Part shown: positions 1 to 10,524 of the stretch, one piece after another
Position numbering within the stretch: position 1 is the first letter of the stretch
Layout of the letters: every line of letters begins with the position of its first letter
NCBI RefSeq assembly: GCF_002760655.1
Contig: NZ_PDOC01000003.1
Span: forward strand, 410,840 to 474,839
Direction: 5' to 3'
Length of the DNA: 64,000 nt
From: Massilia eurypsychrophila
GTDB taxonomy: Bacteria; Pseudomonadota; Gammaproteobacteria; Burkholderiales; Burkholderiaceae_D
Notes under the pieces: model-generated
The model's database searches: none
What the model saw: the letters and a program-made list of their open reading frames with translations, nothing else
Told to the model about the DNA's origin: nothing
Position numbers and translations under genes: made by a program

Positions 1-333
1 ATCGGCGTGGGCTTCGGCGCGCTTGCCGCGCTGATGGGATTGAGCCTGCCGGCGCAGACCATCGTCGCCGCCGTGGTCGGCCTGGTGGCCACCGGGCTGC
101 TGCACCGCAGCCGCTTCGGCCGGCCGGCGCGTGGCGACCCGGCGCGCGACCGCAACGTCAACATCGACATCGGCCAGCACCTCACGGTCGAGGCCTGGCG
201 CGACGGCAAGGCGCGGGTGATGTACCGCGGCGCCTTGTGGGACGTGGAACTGGCACATGGCGCGCAGTCGCATGCCGGTGTTTTCAAGATCGTCGAAGTG
301 CAGGGCAGCCGGCTGATCGTCACCGGCGTTTAA
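1..333 (+). CDS. NfeD-family membrane protein, 5' end outside window
   Basis: The reading frame is open from base 1, so the start lies upstream and only the C-terminal part is seen. What remains is a hydrophobic stretch (about residues 5-30) followed by a soluble beta-rich tail with an arginine-rich linker, the usual arrangement of short NfeD proteins: membrane segments, then an OB-fold domain. The next gene, 28 bases on, encodes an SPFH/band-7 protein. NfeD and SPFH genes are a conserved pair (E. coli YbbK/QmcA and partner) thought to act together in membrane microdomain quality control. The family call rests on both the tail and this pairing. No catalytic protease domain is visible, as expected for the short class. 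Confidence 0.7.
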   Translation: MGVGFGALAALMGLSLPAQTIVAAVVGLVATGLLHRSRFGRPARGDPARDRNVNIDIGQHLTVEAWRDGKARVMYRGALWDVELAHGAQSHAGVFKIVEVQGSRLIVTGV

Positions 334-361
334 GAACCATCCTCAAACAAAAAGGCTCAAC

Positions 362-1282
362 ATGGAATTCAATTTCGGTACTGTGGCGCTGGTGCTGTTC
401 GTCGTCGCGATGGTGTTCGTCTTCAAGACCATCAACGTGGTGCCGCAGCAGCACGCCTGGGTGGTCGAGCGGCTCGGCAAATACCATGCGACCCTGGCCC
501 CTGGCCTGAACATCGTGGTGCCGTTCATCGACCGCGTGGCGTACAAGCATATTCTCAAGGAGATCCCGCTCGACGTGCCGCCCCAGGTCTGCATCACCAA
601 GGACAATACGCAGCTGCAGGTCGACGGCATCCTGTACTTCCAGGTGACGGACGCGATGCGCGCCTCGTACGGTTCGTCGAACTACATCGCCGCGATATCG
701 CAGCTGGCGCAGACCACGCTGCGTTCGGTGATCGGCAAGATGGAGCTCGACAAGACGTTCGAGGAGCGCGATCACATCAACACCACGATCGTCAACGCGA
801 TCGACGAGTCGGCCGCCAACTGGGGCGTCAAGGTGCTGCGCTACGAGATCAAGGACCTGACGCCGCCGAAGGAGATCCTGCATGCGATGCAGGCGCAGAT
901 CACCGCCGAACGCGAGAAGCGCGCGCTGATCGCCGCCTCGGAAGGACGCAAGCAGGAGCAGATCAACATCGCCGACGGCGAGCGTGCCGCGCAGATCGCC
1001 CGCTCCGAAGGCGAAAAGCAGGCGCAGATCAACCGCGCCCAGGGCCAGGCGTCTGCCATCATCGCGCTGGCCGACGCCAGCGCCACCGCGCTGCGCCAGA
1101 TCGGCGCGGCCATCAGCGAGCCGGGAGGACAGGAAGCGGTCAACCTGCGCGTGGCGGAGAAGTATGTCGACGCGTTCGCCAACCTGGCCAAGACCAACAA
1201 CTCGATCATCGTCCCGGCCAACCTGGGCGAGATGAGCGGGCTCATTGCCAGCGCCATGCAGATCGTCAAAGCGCAAAAATGA
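362..1282 (+). CDS. SPFH/band-7 domain membrane protein (stomatin/QmcA-like)
   Basis: This 306-residue protein has one N-terminal membrane anchor (about residues 7-26), an SPFH domain that includes a typical ERLGKYHATLAPGLN segment near residue 39, then a long Ala/Glu/Gln-rich coiled-coil region (about 180-245) with repeats such as AEREKRA and SEGEKQAQI. Length and order match QmcA/paraslipin proteins (about 305 residues). These form large oligomeric cages in the inner membrane that hold proteases or their partners. The start follows the upstream NfeD gene closely. The stop overlaps the next start (ATGA), so the downstream SDR gene may be translationally coupled, although no functional link to it is obvious. 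Confidence 0.9.
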   Translation: MEFNFGTVALVLFVVAMVFVFKTINVVPQQHAWVVERLGKYHATLAPGLNIVVPFIDRVAYKHILKEIPLDVPPQVCITKDNTQLQVDGILYFQVTDAMRASYGSSNYIAAISQLAQTTLRSVIGKMELDKTFEERDHINTTIVNAIDESAANWGVKVLRYEIKDLTPPKEILHAMQAQITAEREKRALIAASEGRKQEQINIADGERAAQIARSEGEKQAQINRAQGQASAIIALADASATALRQIGAAISEPGGQEAVNLRVAEKYVDAFANLAKTNNSIIVPANLGEMSGLIASAMQIVKAQK

Positions 1283-2097
1283 CGGAGCTGCGGGTGGTGA
1301 TCATCACCGGCAGCTCCGACGGCATCGGCGCCGAGATCGCGCGCCAGCTCGCCGCCGGCGGCGGCGCCGGGGTTGCACTGGTGCTGGCCGCGCGCAACCG
1401 CGCCGCGCTGGAAACGGTGGCCGGCGCATGCAGCGCGCTCGGCGCGCAGACGCTGGTGGTGCCGACCGACGTCGGCGTGCAGCAGCAATGCCGCGACCTG
1501 GTGGCGCAGGCGGTGGCGCGCTTCGGGCGCATCGATGCCTTGATCAACAACGCCGGCCGTTCGGCGCACGCGCTGTTCGAGGACGTGCAGGACCTGGCGT
1601 GGTACGAAGAACTCATGCGCATCAATCTGTGGGGCAGCGTGTGGTGCACGCACGCCGCGCTGCCGCACCTGAAGGCGTCGCGCGGCAGCATCGTCGCGGT
1701 GTCGTCGCTGGCCGGGCTGGTCGGCGTGCCGGGACGCACCGCCTACGGCGCCACCAAGTTCGCCATGACCGGTTTTTTCGAAGCGCTGCGCGTGGAATTG
1801 AAGGACGCCGGCGTCAGCGTGACGACGGCGTATCCGGGCGTGGTGGCGACGATGATTCGCCACCACGGCTTCAATGCCGCCGGCGCACAGGCCGGCGTCA
1901 GCTCGCTCAAGGAGGAGGGGGCGATGTCGGTCGAGGAGTGCGCGCGCCTGATCGTCGACGGCATGAACCGGCGCCGGCGCGATGTGGTGATGACGGCCAA
2001 GGGCAAGATCGGCCGCTTCCTCAAGTTGCTGGCGCCGGGGCTGGTCGACAGGTTGGCGCTGGCCGCGGTCAAGGACGAAGCAAAGCCAGCTCGGTGA
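1279..2097 (+). CDS. Short-chain dehydrogenase/reductase
   Basis: A 272-residue classical SDR. It shows the nucleotide-binding TGSSDGIG motif at residues 10-17, NNAG at 90-93, and a catalytic Ser near 142 with Tyr156 and Lys160 in YGATK. The substrate cannot be told from sequence. An unusual Ala/Gly-rich insert (about 24-35) lengthens the first helix region. The C-terminal part, with an RRRRDVVMTAKGK-type basic stretch after residue 230, resembles SDRs related to the DltE/sterol-type group that act near membranes. The start overlaps the SPFH stop by four bases (ATGA), so expression is probably coupled to the membrane genes upstream. Confidence 0.88.
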   Translation: MTELRVVIITGSSDGIGAEIARQLAAGGGAGVALVLAARNRAALETVAGACSALGAQTLVVPTDVGVQQQCRDLVAQAVARFGRIDALINNAGRSAHALFEDVQDLAWYEELMRINLWGSVWCTHAALPHLKASRGSIVAVSSLAGLVGVPGRTAYGATKFAMTGFFEALRVELKDAGVSVTTAYPGVVATMIRHHGFNAAGAQAGVSSLKEEGAMSVEECARLIVDGMNRRRRDVVMTAKGKIGRFLKLLAPGLVDRLALAAVKDEAKPAR

Positions 2098-2160
2098 TTT
2101 AAGCTTGGCTAAAGGAAACAAGCCTATAACGTAATTACACCAACTGCCGGGAGATGGGAC

Positions 2161-2829
2161 ATGCAACGATTCATTCGCGCCAACAAGGGCTTTCTGATGT
2201 TCCTGTTCCTGTTCGGAATTTTCCGCACCGCCGTGGCGGACTGGAATCCGATCCCATCCGGCTCGATGCGGCCCAATCTGCTCGAGGGCGACGTGGTGCT
2301 GGTAAACCGCCTCGCGTTCGACCTCAAGGTGCCGCTCACCGACATCATCGTCACGCACCTGGGCGACCCGCAGCGCGGCGATGTCGTCACCTTCAGTTCG
2401 CCGACAGACGGCACGCGCCTGATCAAGCGCGTCATCGCTCTGCCGGGCGACGTGGTGGCAATGCGCGACGAGCAGCTGACCATCAACGGCCAGCCGGCCA
2501 CCTACTCGCAGCCGATTGAGGCAACCGAGCCGCTCGCCGGCAGCGTTGTTCGCGCGCTGCAGCTGACCGAGACGGTTGGCGGCGTGCAGCGCCGCATCCA
2601 GGTCATGCCGCAAGTGGCGGCGATGCGCAATTTCGCTGCGCGGACGATCCCGCCGGGCGAGTACCTGATGCTCGGCGACAACCGCGACAACAGCGCCGAC
2701 TCGCGCGTGATCGGCCTGGTGCCGCGCGCGCTATTGATCGGCCGCGCCGAGCGCGTGCTGGTATCGGCCGACATGCTGGGCAACTGGATGCCGCGCACGG
2801 AGCGGTTCGGCATGTCGCTGGCGCGCTGA
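2161..2829 (+). CDS. lepB: Signal peptidase I (compact, single membrane segment)
   Basis: The 222-residue S26 peptidase removes signal peptides at the outer face of the inner membrane. One membrane segment (about residues 10-27) is followed by the catalytic PSGSM motif (nucleophile Ser35). The general-base Lys89 lies in RLIKRVIALPGD, and the GDNRDNSADSR box sits near residue 170. It is shorter than E. coli LepB (324 residues) and has one, not two, N-terminal membrane segments. It does not sit beside lepA or rnc as the main lepB usually does, so it is probably a second signal peptidase. The ATG is preceded by a GGGAGA ribosome site. No neighbouring gene points to a dedicated substrate. Confidence 0.85.
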   Translation: MQRFIRANKGFLMFLFLFGIFRTAVADWNPIPSGSMRPNLLEGDVVLVNRLAFDLKVPLTDIIVTHLGDPQRGDVVTFSSPTDGTRLIKRVIALPGDVVAMRDEQLTINGQPATYSQPIEATEPLAGSVVRALQLTETVGGVQRRIQVMPQVAAMRNFAARTIPPGEYLMLGDNRDNSADSRVIGLVPRALLIGRAERVLVSADMLGNWMPRTERFGMSLAR

Positions 2830-2918
2830 GCCGGCCTCAGCGGGGCGAGGGCCGATACGGTAAAATTCGCGTCCGGTTTCGCATGTGCGTCGCCAATTTC
2901 ATCTTGAGGCACTGACGC

Positions 2919-4115
2919 ATGCAGCGAATGTTGACCGTAATTCTTGCTTTTCTAGGGATGGTGGGCGCGCTCGCGATCGACACCTACCTGCCATCGATGC
3001 CGGCGATCGGCCGCGAATTCAATGTCGGGCCAGTGGCGGTCCAGCAGACGCTGTCGATCTTCTTGTTCGCCTTCGCCTTCATGATGCTGTTCTACGGCAC
3101 GCTGTCCGATTCGTTCGGCCGCCGCCCGGTGATCATGGTCGCGCTGGTGGTCTACACGCTGGCGTCGGTTGGCGCGGCGCTGGCGCCGAGCTTCGGCTGG
3201 CTGCTGGTGTGCCGCGCGCTGCAGGGCCTGTCGGCCGGTTCCGGTTCTGTCATCGGCGCGGCCATCGTGCAAGACCGCTTCTCCGGCCCGCAGGCGCAAA
3301 AGATGATGTCGCACATCATGATGGTGTTCGGCCTGGCGCCGGCCATCGCGCCGGTGCTCGGCGGCTGGCTGCACGTGCACTTCGGCTGGCGCTCGACATT
3401 CTGGTTCCTGGCCGGCTTCGGCGCGCTGATGGTGCTGCTGGCCTGGCGCGCATTGCCGGAAAGCTTGCCGAAGGAAAAGCGGCACGCGTTCCATCCGGGC
3501 GCCATCGCCGCCAATTACCTGATGGTGCTGCGCAACCCGCGCTTCCTGCTGCTGTCGCTGGCGGTCGGCATGGCGTTCGGCGGCTTGTCGCTGTACATCG
3601 GCTCGGCCGCCAACTTCGTCATGGAAATCTTGCACTTGCCCGAGACGGCGTTCGGCTGGATGTTCATTCCGCTCATCGGCGGCATGGTGCTGGGCTCGGC
3701 GTGGGGCGGCAAGGCGGCCGCCAGGATTGCGCCCAAGCGCATGAAGTGGATCGGCTTCGCCGTCATGGCGCTCGGCGCCGGCATGGGCGTGGTCTACAAC
3801 CTGCTGTTCGTGGCGCAGGTGCCGTGGGCGGTGTTGCCGCTGGCCGTGTTCACGTTCGGCCTGGCCGCCGCGATGCCGCCGATTCAGCTGAGCGCGTTTG
3901 CGCTGTTTCCCGATAACCGCGGCCTGACGTCGTCGATGCTGTCGTTCATCCAGATGCTCAGCTTTGCGATCGTCTCGGGCGTGGTGGCGCCGCTGCTGTT
4001 CGATAGCGCGCTGAACTTGTCGCTGGGGATGATGGGCGGGCTGGTGCTCAGCTTCATCTGCTGGCGGCTGAGTGGGCTGGAGCGGTTCGCGGCCAAGGAA
4101 TTTGTCGCGGCCTGA
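2919..4115 (+). CDS. Bcr/CflA-family multidrug efflux MFS transporter
   Basis: A 398-residue protein with about twelve hydrophobic segments. It has the Bcr/CflA signature near the start (IDTYLPSMPAIGREF, residues 20-34) and the MFS loop motif GTLSDSFGRRPVIM between segments 2 and 3. Family members export chloramphenicol, bicyclomycin, sulfonamides or cysteine-type metabolites using the proton gradient; the substrate here is unknown. It is preceded by a 90-base gap after lepB and followed by a hairpin, so it is likely a single transcription unit. Confidence 0.88.
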   Translation: MQRMLTVILAFLGMVGALAIDTYLPSMPAIGREFNVGPVAVQQTLSIFLFAFAFMMLFYGTLSDSFGRRPVIMVALVVYTLASVGAALAPSFGWLLVCRALQGLSAGSGSVIGAAIVQDRFSGPQAQKMMSHIMMVFGLAPAIAPVLGGWLHVHFGWRSTFWFLAGFGALMVLLAWRALPESLPKEKRHAFHPGAIAANYLMVLRNPRFLLLSLAVGMAFGGLSLYIGSAANFVMEILHLPETAFGWMFIPLIGGMVLGSAWGGKAAARIAPKRMKWIGFAVMALGAGMGVVYNLLFVAQVPWAVLPLAVFTFGLAAAMPPIQLSAFALFPDNRGLTSSMLSFIQMLSFAIVSGVVAPLLFDSALNLSLGMMGGLVLSFICWRLSGLERFAAKEFVAA

Positions 4116-4120
4116 TGTGC

Positions 4121-4156
4121 GTGGCAGGGGCCCGCGCAAGCGGGAGTTCCTGCCAC
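4121..4156. terminator. Hairpin between convergent exporter and smpB genes
   Basis: GTGGCAGG (4121-4128) pairs with CCTGCCAC (4149-4156). Inside it CCCGC pairs with GCGGG around a GCAA tetraloop. It lies between two convergent genes and has no clear T-run, so it may be a weak or bidirectional terminator or only an RNA-stabilising stem. Confidence 0.45.
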
Positions 4157-4176
4157 TTCAGAACAGTCGAAAGGAT

Positions 4177-4626
4177 TTAGCGGACGTTGGTCTTCATCGC
4201 CGCGGCGACTTCGCGCTTGCCGTCGCGTTCTTTCTCGGTGGCGCGTTTGTCGTGCTGTTTCTTGCCCTTCGCCAGGCCGATTTCGCACTTGATGCGGCCG
4301 CCCTTGAAGTGCAGGTTCAGCGGCACCAGCGTGAAGCCGGAACGCTCCACTTTGCCGATCAGCTTGTCCATCTCGGCGCGGTGCAGCAGCAGCTTGCGGG
4401 TGCGCACCGCGTCCGGGTGGGTGAACGCCGACGCTGTCGCCAGAGCGCTGATGTGGGCGCCGAACAGGAACAGCTCGTCGCCGCGCACGACCACGTAGGC
4501 TTCCTTGATCTGCACGCGCGATTCGCGGATCGCCTTCACTTCCCATCCCTCGAGCACGATACCGGCTTCGTACCTGTCCTCGATGAAATAGTCGTGAAAG
4601 GCTTTTTTGTTGTCTGCAATACTCAT
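4177..4626 (-). CDS. smpB: SsrA-binding protein SmpB
   Basis: The 149-residue partner of tmRNA, needed for trans-translation rescue of stalled ribosomes. It shows the family signatures [16 protein letters not shown] (about residues 19-34) and KFF-like basic tail [16 protein letters not shown], which enters the ribosomal decoding centre. Length is normal. It is divergent from ratA-rnfH, an order seen widely in beta- and gammaproteobacteria. No ssrA gene is recognised in this window. Confidence 0.96.
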   Translation of the reverse strand: MSIADNKKAFHDYFIEDRYEAGIVLEGWEVKAIRESRVQIKEAYVVVRGDELFLFGAHISALATASAFTHPDAVRTRKLLLHRAEMDKLIGKVERSGFTLVPLNLHFKGGRIKCEIGLAKGKKQHDKRATEKERDGKREVAAAMKTNVR

Positions 4627-4723
4627 GAATTAGCTAAAATGCGCGGGTCGGTTAAACTACTGTGTCGCGCTGCGAACGCGGGACTGATGCAACATATCCA
4701 ACATCATAGCAAACGGCAGACTC

Positions 4724-5155
4724 ATGGCAGTAGTGCACAAGACAGTTTTTATCGGTTATAGCGCGGAACAGATGTTCGATCTGGTCGCCAAGGTCGAAGA
4801 TTATCCTAAATTTCTGCCCTGGTGCGGTGGCGTCAAGGTCCTCGAACGCGGTGACGACCGGCTGACGGCGAGTCTGGCGATCAATTTCCACGGCGTCAAA
4901 CAGAGCTTTACGACCGCCAATGTCAACCACCGTCCGACCCAGATGACGATGAAACTGGTCGACGGCCCGTTCAAGGTGATGGACGGGGTGTGGACGTTCA
5001 AGGCGCTGCGCGCCGACGCCTGCAAGATCGAGTTGGACATGCGTTACGAGTTTTCCAGCATGATCCTCGAACAACTCATTGGGCCGGTCTTCGGCATGAT
5101 CGCCAATAATATGGTCGACTCGTTCTGCAAGCGCGCCGAAACCGTGTATGGCTGA
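4724..5155 (+). CDS. ratA: RatA/Coq10-like START-domain protein
   Basis: A 143-residue SRPBCC/START-fold protein of the polyketide cyclase/COQ10 family. It begins with the typical MAVVHKTVFIGYSAEQMFDLVAKVEDYPKFL-type opening (residues 1-29 in pattern) and contains the conserved LPWCGG segment. The family is known both as the E. coli toxin RatA, reported to block 70S ribosome assembly, and as a ubiquinone-binding Coq10 homologue; sequence does not decide between these roles. It overlaps the next gene by eight bases and lies opposite smpB, the classical context. Confidence 0.85.
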   Translation: MAVVHKTVFIGYSAEQMFDLVAKVEDYPKFLPWCGGVKVLERGDDRLTASLAINFHGVKQSFTTANVNHRPTQMTMKLVDGPFKVMDGVWTFKALRADACKIELDMRYEFSSMILEQLIGPVFGMIANNMVDSFCKRAETVYG

Positions 5156-5432
5156 CATGCTGCCGGTAGCCGTGTGCTACGCCACGCCGACGATGGAGTT
5201 GCTGCGCGAGTTCGAGGTGGCGCCCGGCACCACCATCGGCGAGGCGCTGACGCAAAGTGGCGTGCTGGACGAGCTAGGGATCGGCATCGACAGTTGCCCC
5301 GTTGGCATTTTTGCCAAGAAGAAGCCGCTCGACACCGTGCTGCGCGCGCAAGACCGCATTGAAATCTACCGGCCACTGGTGGCCGACCCGAAGGACAGCC
5401 GGCGCCGCCGCGCGGTCAAGAAGCAAGGCTGA
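5148..5432 (+). CDS. rnfH: RnfH-family protein (ubiquitin-like fold)
   Basis: A 94-residue protein of the RnfH/UPF0125 family with a beta-grasp fold. Typical features are the VCYATPTMELLREFEVAPGT-type first strands, a GIDSCPVGIFAKKKPLDTVLR-like centre, and the C-terminal RIEIYRPLVADPKDSRRRRA-type tail. It overlaps ratA by eight bases, so the two are co-translated. Its function is unclear; in E. coli ratA-rnfH (pasTI) has been discussed as a toxin-antitoxin-like pair, but this is disputed. Confidence 0.88.
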   Translation: MADMLPVAVCYATPTMELLREFEVAPGTTIGEALTQSGVLDELGIGIDSCPVGIFAKKKPLDTVLRAQDRIEIYRPLVADPKDSRRRRAVKKQG

Positions 5433-5454
5433 GGCCTGACCGAGGCGTGACGCG

Positions 5455-5976
5455 CTACTTGCAGCCGGCCAGGTTTTTGTCGATTTTGGCCGACTCGATC
5501 GCGCGCTGCTCGTCCGTCATGTAGCCGCGGTCGCCGTTTTTTTGCTGCACGCCGATGCGTTCGCCCGACTCGAACGTGCGCTTCGACAAGCGCAGCGCGT
5601 CGCAATGTTCCGCCTTTGCCAGCTTCACGTCGCGCTCTTCCTTTTCCTTCAGCTCGAAATCGGCCTTTTCCTTCTGGCGCCGGTTGAAGTCGGTATTGCG
5701 GTCGGCCATCGTCGGCGCCGCTTTGGCCTTGACGGCGATCGGCGCGGCAACGGCAGGCGCGGCGGCTACGTCGCTCGGCACCAGCACCGGCGGCGCTGTC
5801 AATACGCCAGGCGGCGCTTTCAGGATGTTCTTCAGCGGAATCGACGGCGGCGGGGCGCGGTCGGAAAATTGCTTGATGCCTTTTTCGTCGATCCACATGT
5901 ATTGTGCCTGCGCCAGGGTGACAAACGCCATCAGGGCGGAGGCCGCCAACAGGCGCGCGCGGGAAGTAGTAGTCAT
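5455..5976 (-). CDS. Exported DUF4124-domain protein
   Basis: A 173-residue protein with a cleavable signal peptide ending near ALMAFVTLAQAQ (about residue 24). This is followed by a DUF4124 segment (MWIDEKGIKQFSDRAPPPS) typical of periplasmic proteins with a short WW-like strand pair, then an Ala/Val/Pro-rich linker and a highly charged helical part (RRQKEKADFELKEKEERD). Function is unknown; such proteins are common and numerous in this family of bacteria. It converges on rnfH with 22 bases between the stops and is divergent from guaB. Confidence 0.8.
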   Translation of the reverse strand: MTTTSRARLLAASALMAFVTLAQAQYMWIDEKGIKQFSDRAPPPSIPLKNILKAPPGVLTAPPVLVPSDVAAAPAVAAPIAVKAKAAPTMADRNTDFNRRQKEKADFELKEKEERDVKLAKAEHCDALRLSKRTFESGERIGVQQKNGDRGYMTDEQRAIESAKIDKNLAGCK

Positions 5977-6096
5977 TGCAGGTCCAGATCAGTTGCCGTG
6001 CGTCACTACACCCTGATTCGGCACAGCTGTCAATCCGTATCGTCGGGTTTTCGAGGCAAAAAGCGGCCCCGCCCGGACGGTGGGCGCGAACTTCTG

Positions 6097-6102
6097 TATA
6101 AT
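6097..6102 (+). promoter_or_regulatory. Likely -10 element of the guaB promoter
   Basis: A perfect TATAAT lies 28 bases upstream of the guaB start, in the gap between divergent genes. No good -35 hexamer is visible at the proper spacing, so the promoter may depend on an activator or on upstream sequence. Confidence 0.5.
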
Positions 6103-6120
6103 TCGCTTTTGCGCCAATAG

Positions 6121-7590
<1,470 letters not shown>

Positions 7591-7601
7591 CTCCAGGACG
7601 A

Positions 7602-7630
7602 CGCGGCGACCACTTCGCCGCGTTTGCTTT
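7602..7630 (+). terminator. Stem-loop between guaB and guaA
   Basis: CGCGGCGA (7602-7609) and TCGCCGCG (7615-7622) form a perfect 8-bp stem with a five-base loop, followed by TTTGCTTTT. This looks like an imperfect intrinsic terminator, so guaA may be partly uncoupled from guaB by attenuation. Confidence 0.55.
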
Positions 7631-7666
7631 TCAAGCCTCATATTTGCCATGACAGACATTTCCCCC

Positions 7667-9277
<1,611 letters not shown>

Positions 9278-9440
9278 GATTTCCTCCGGGAGGATCGCAT
9301 GAGCCTACAACCGTTCAACAGCGCCCAGTTGGTGGAGGCGCTGAACGACGTCGCCTTGTAGCTCATACTCCCGCTGCAGGAAGTGTCCTTCTAACTCGAC
9401 GAACGCCACGGCGCCCATATTTGGTCGTAAAGCACTCGCG

Positions 9441-9468
9441 TTGTCTCATTTGATCTGTACTTTAATAT
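9441..9468 (+). promoter_or_regulatory. Candidate promoter of the antitoxin gene
   Basis: TTGTCT (9441-9446) and TAATAT (9463-9468) are spaced by 16 bases and end 13 bases before the antitoxin ATG, which has AAAGAGA as ribosome site. Both boxes differ from consensus at two positions. The short leader would suit autorepression by the encoded Xre protein. Confidence 0.4.
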
Positions 9469-9481
9469 CGAAAGAGATGCC

Positions 9482-10039
9482 ATGTCAAAGCCCAAACCGA
9501 TGTCACAGCCGACGGCAACGCGTCGCGCCGCGATAACCGTCAGAGGAGCGGCGAAAAGCTCTGGCGTCCAAGTGAAAAAGAACGCCTCTACCGCCCGCCA
9601 AGGTGCAAATATCGACGAAGGTGCGAAGATTTACGGTATCTACCCGCATGTACGCATTGCCATGATACGGCAGGGGATACCGGCATCGACAATCGGTAAT
9701 CTTTCGTCGCGTATGGGGATGAGTAAGGAGAGTCTGCTGTCGAGCCTTGGCTTGTCACGTGCCACGATCAGCAGCAAGGAAAAGGACGCCACTGCGTTGT
9801 CCAAGGGTGAGTCGGAACGGGTGCGCGGTGTCCCAGCGCTGATCGGCATGGTGCAAACCATGGTCGAGCAGTCAGGGGATCCGGCCGGTTTCAATGCGGC
9901 GCGCTGGGTTTCGGAGTGGCTATTCAAGCCATTGCGGGCGCTAGGCGGCGAGACGCCGGCGAGCTACATGGATACGTTTGAAGGCCAGAAACTCGTATCC
10001 GAACTGCTATCGATGAGCCAGAGCGGAGCATACGCTTGA
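9482..10039 (+). CDS. Xre/ParS-type (DUF2384) antitoxin
   Basis: A 185-residue protein with a disordered, Thr/Ala/Lys-rich N-terminus, a helix-turn-helix-like middle (about residues 75-115, MGMSKESLLSSLGLSRATIS) and a C-terminal Xre/MbcA/ParS toxin-binding domain (about 118-180) that includes the typical AARWVSEWLFKPLRALGG segment. Such antitoxins neutralise RES-domain toxins that degrade or modify NAD and repress their own operon. The RES partner follows directly, with a 4-base TTGA overlap, but is broken. The antitoxin itself looks intact and is therefore an orphan, perhaps kept as a regulator or as protection against related toxins. Confidence 0.85.
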   Translation: MSKPKPMSQPTATRRAAITVRGAAKSSGVQVKKNASTARQGANIDEGAKIYGIYPHVRIAMIRQGIPASTIGNLSSRMGMSKESLLSSLGLSRATISSKEKDATALSKGESERVRGVPALIGMVQTMVEQSGDPAGFNAARWVSEWLFKPLRALGGETPASYMDTFEGQKLVSELLSMSQSGAYA

Positions 10040-10328
10040 CCGTGTCGGTCTGGCGGATTGCGGTCGAGGCGCCAACTTACTCAGCAAACGATCTAAGCGG
10101 TACAGGCGCGAAGATGACGGGTGGACGATGGAACAACAAGGGAACTCCTGTCGTGTACAGCGCGTCGAATATCGGATCGCGGCGGGCGCAACGGCTCTAT
10201 TGTTGGTGCCGTCAGTGATCGTGCCAAACGAATACGATGTACTGATCAAACCGCAGCACGGCGACACTTCCGCGATCGTTGCTACCACCCTCAAGCGATG
10301 GATCTACGATCCACGGTTTTTCCCGTGA
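10036..10328 (+). pseudogene. RES-domain toxin, internally deleted
   Basis: A TTG start overlapping the antitoxin stop opens a frame that reads like the N-terminus of RES toxins: VWRIAVEAPTYSANDLSGTG, then GGRWNNKGTPVVYSASNI. After about residue 48 it runs into junk and stops at 10218. In another frame, from about 10172 to 10328, comes a typical RES C-terminus, ALLLVPSVIVPNEYDVLI, ending in RWIYDPRFFP. RES toxins are about 150 residues; the roughly 60 residues between the two parts, which hold much of the NAD pocket, are missing and the frame is shifted. One internal deletion near 10172 explains this. The toxin must be inactive. Confidence 0.85.
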
Positions 10329-10524
10329 GGAGGTTATTCTTCTGTTGTTCGCTCAGCAAGGCATGCGGAAGAGGGCGGCGAGAGGAGAGAAGGCCAGCAA
10401 CGTCACCCAGAGGCGACGGCCCTGCGCGACGGAAAATCGAGGCCTGCTATTTGCGTGGGAGTGAGCCCTCAGCGGTAATACGGTTTTGACGGCCCGGTTG
10501 CAAGAGCGACCGGGGCGTTGTCCA

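Noticed and set aside
320-1276. Long open frame antisense to the SPFH gene, and similar long antisense frames opposite guaB, guaA, the acylase and the protease genes
   Set aside because: High GC content leaves the antisense frames free of stops. Their translations are Arg/Ala/His-rich without motifs, and the sense genes have clear families.
4627-4723. ssrA (tmRNA) gene next to smpB
   Set aside because: The 97-base gap is too short and shows no tRNA-Ala-like ends.
9300-9362. 20-codon frame with a GGAGGA ribosome site just after guaA
   Set aside because: It stops after 20 codons and continues only through further stops. It may be the start of a lost gene, but nothing can be recognised.
10329-10524. 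Small frames between the toxin remnant and the HAF pseudogene
   Set aside because: Short, Arg/Gly-rich, without ribosome site or motif; no support for a gene.
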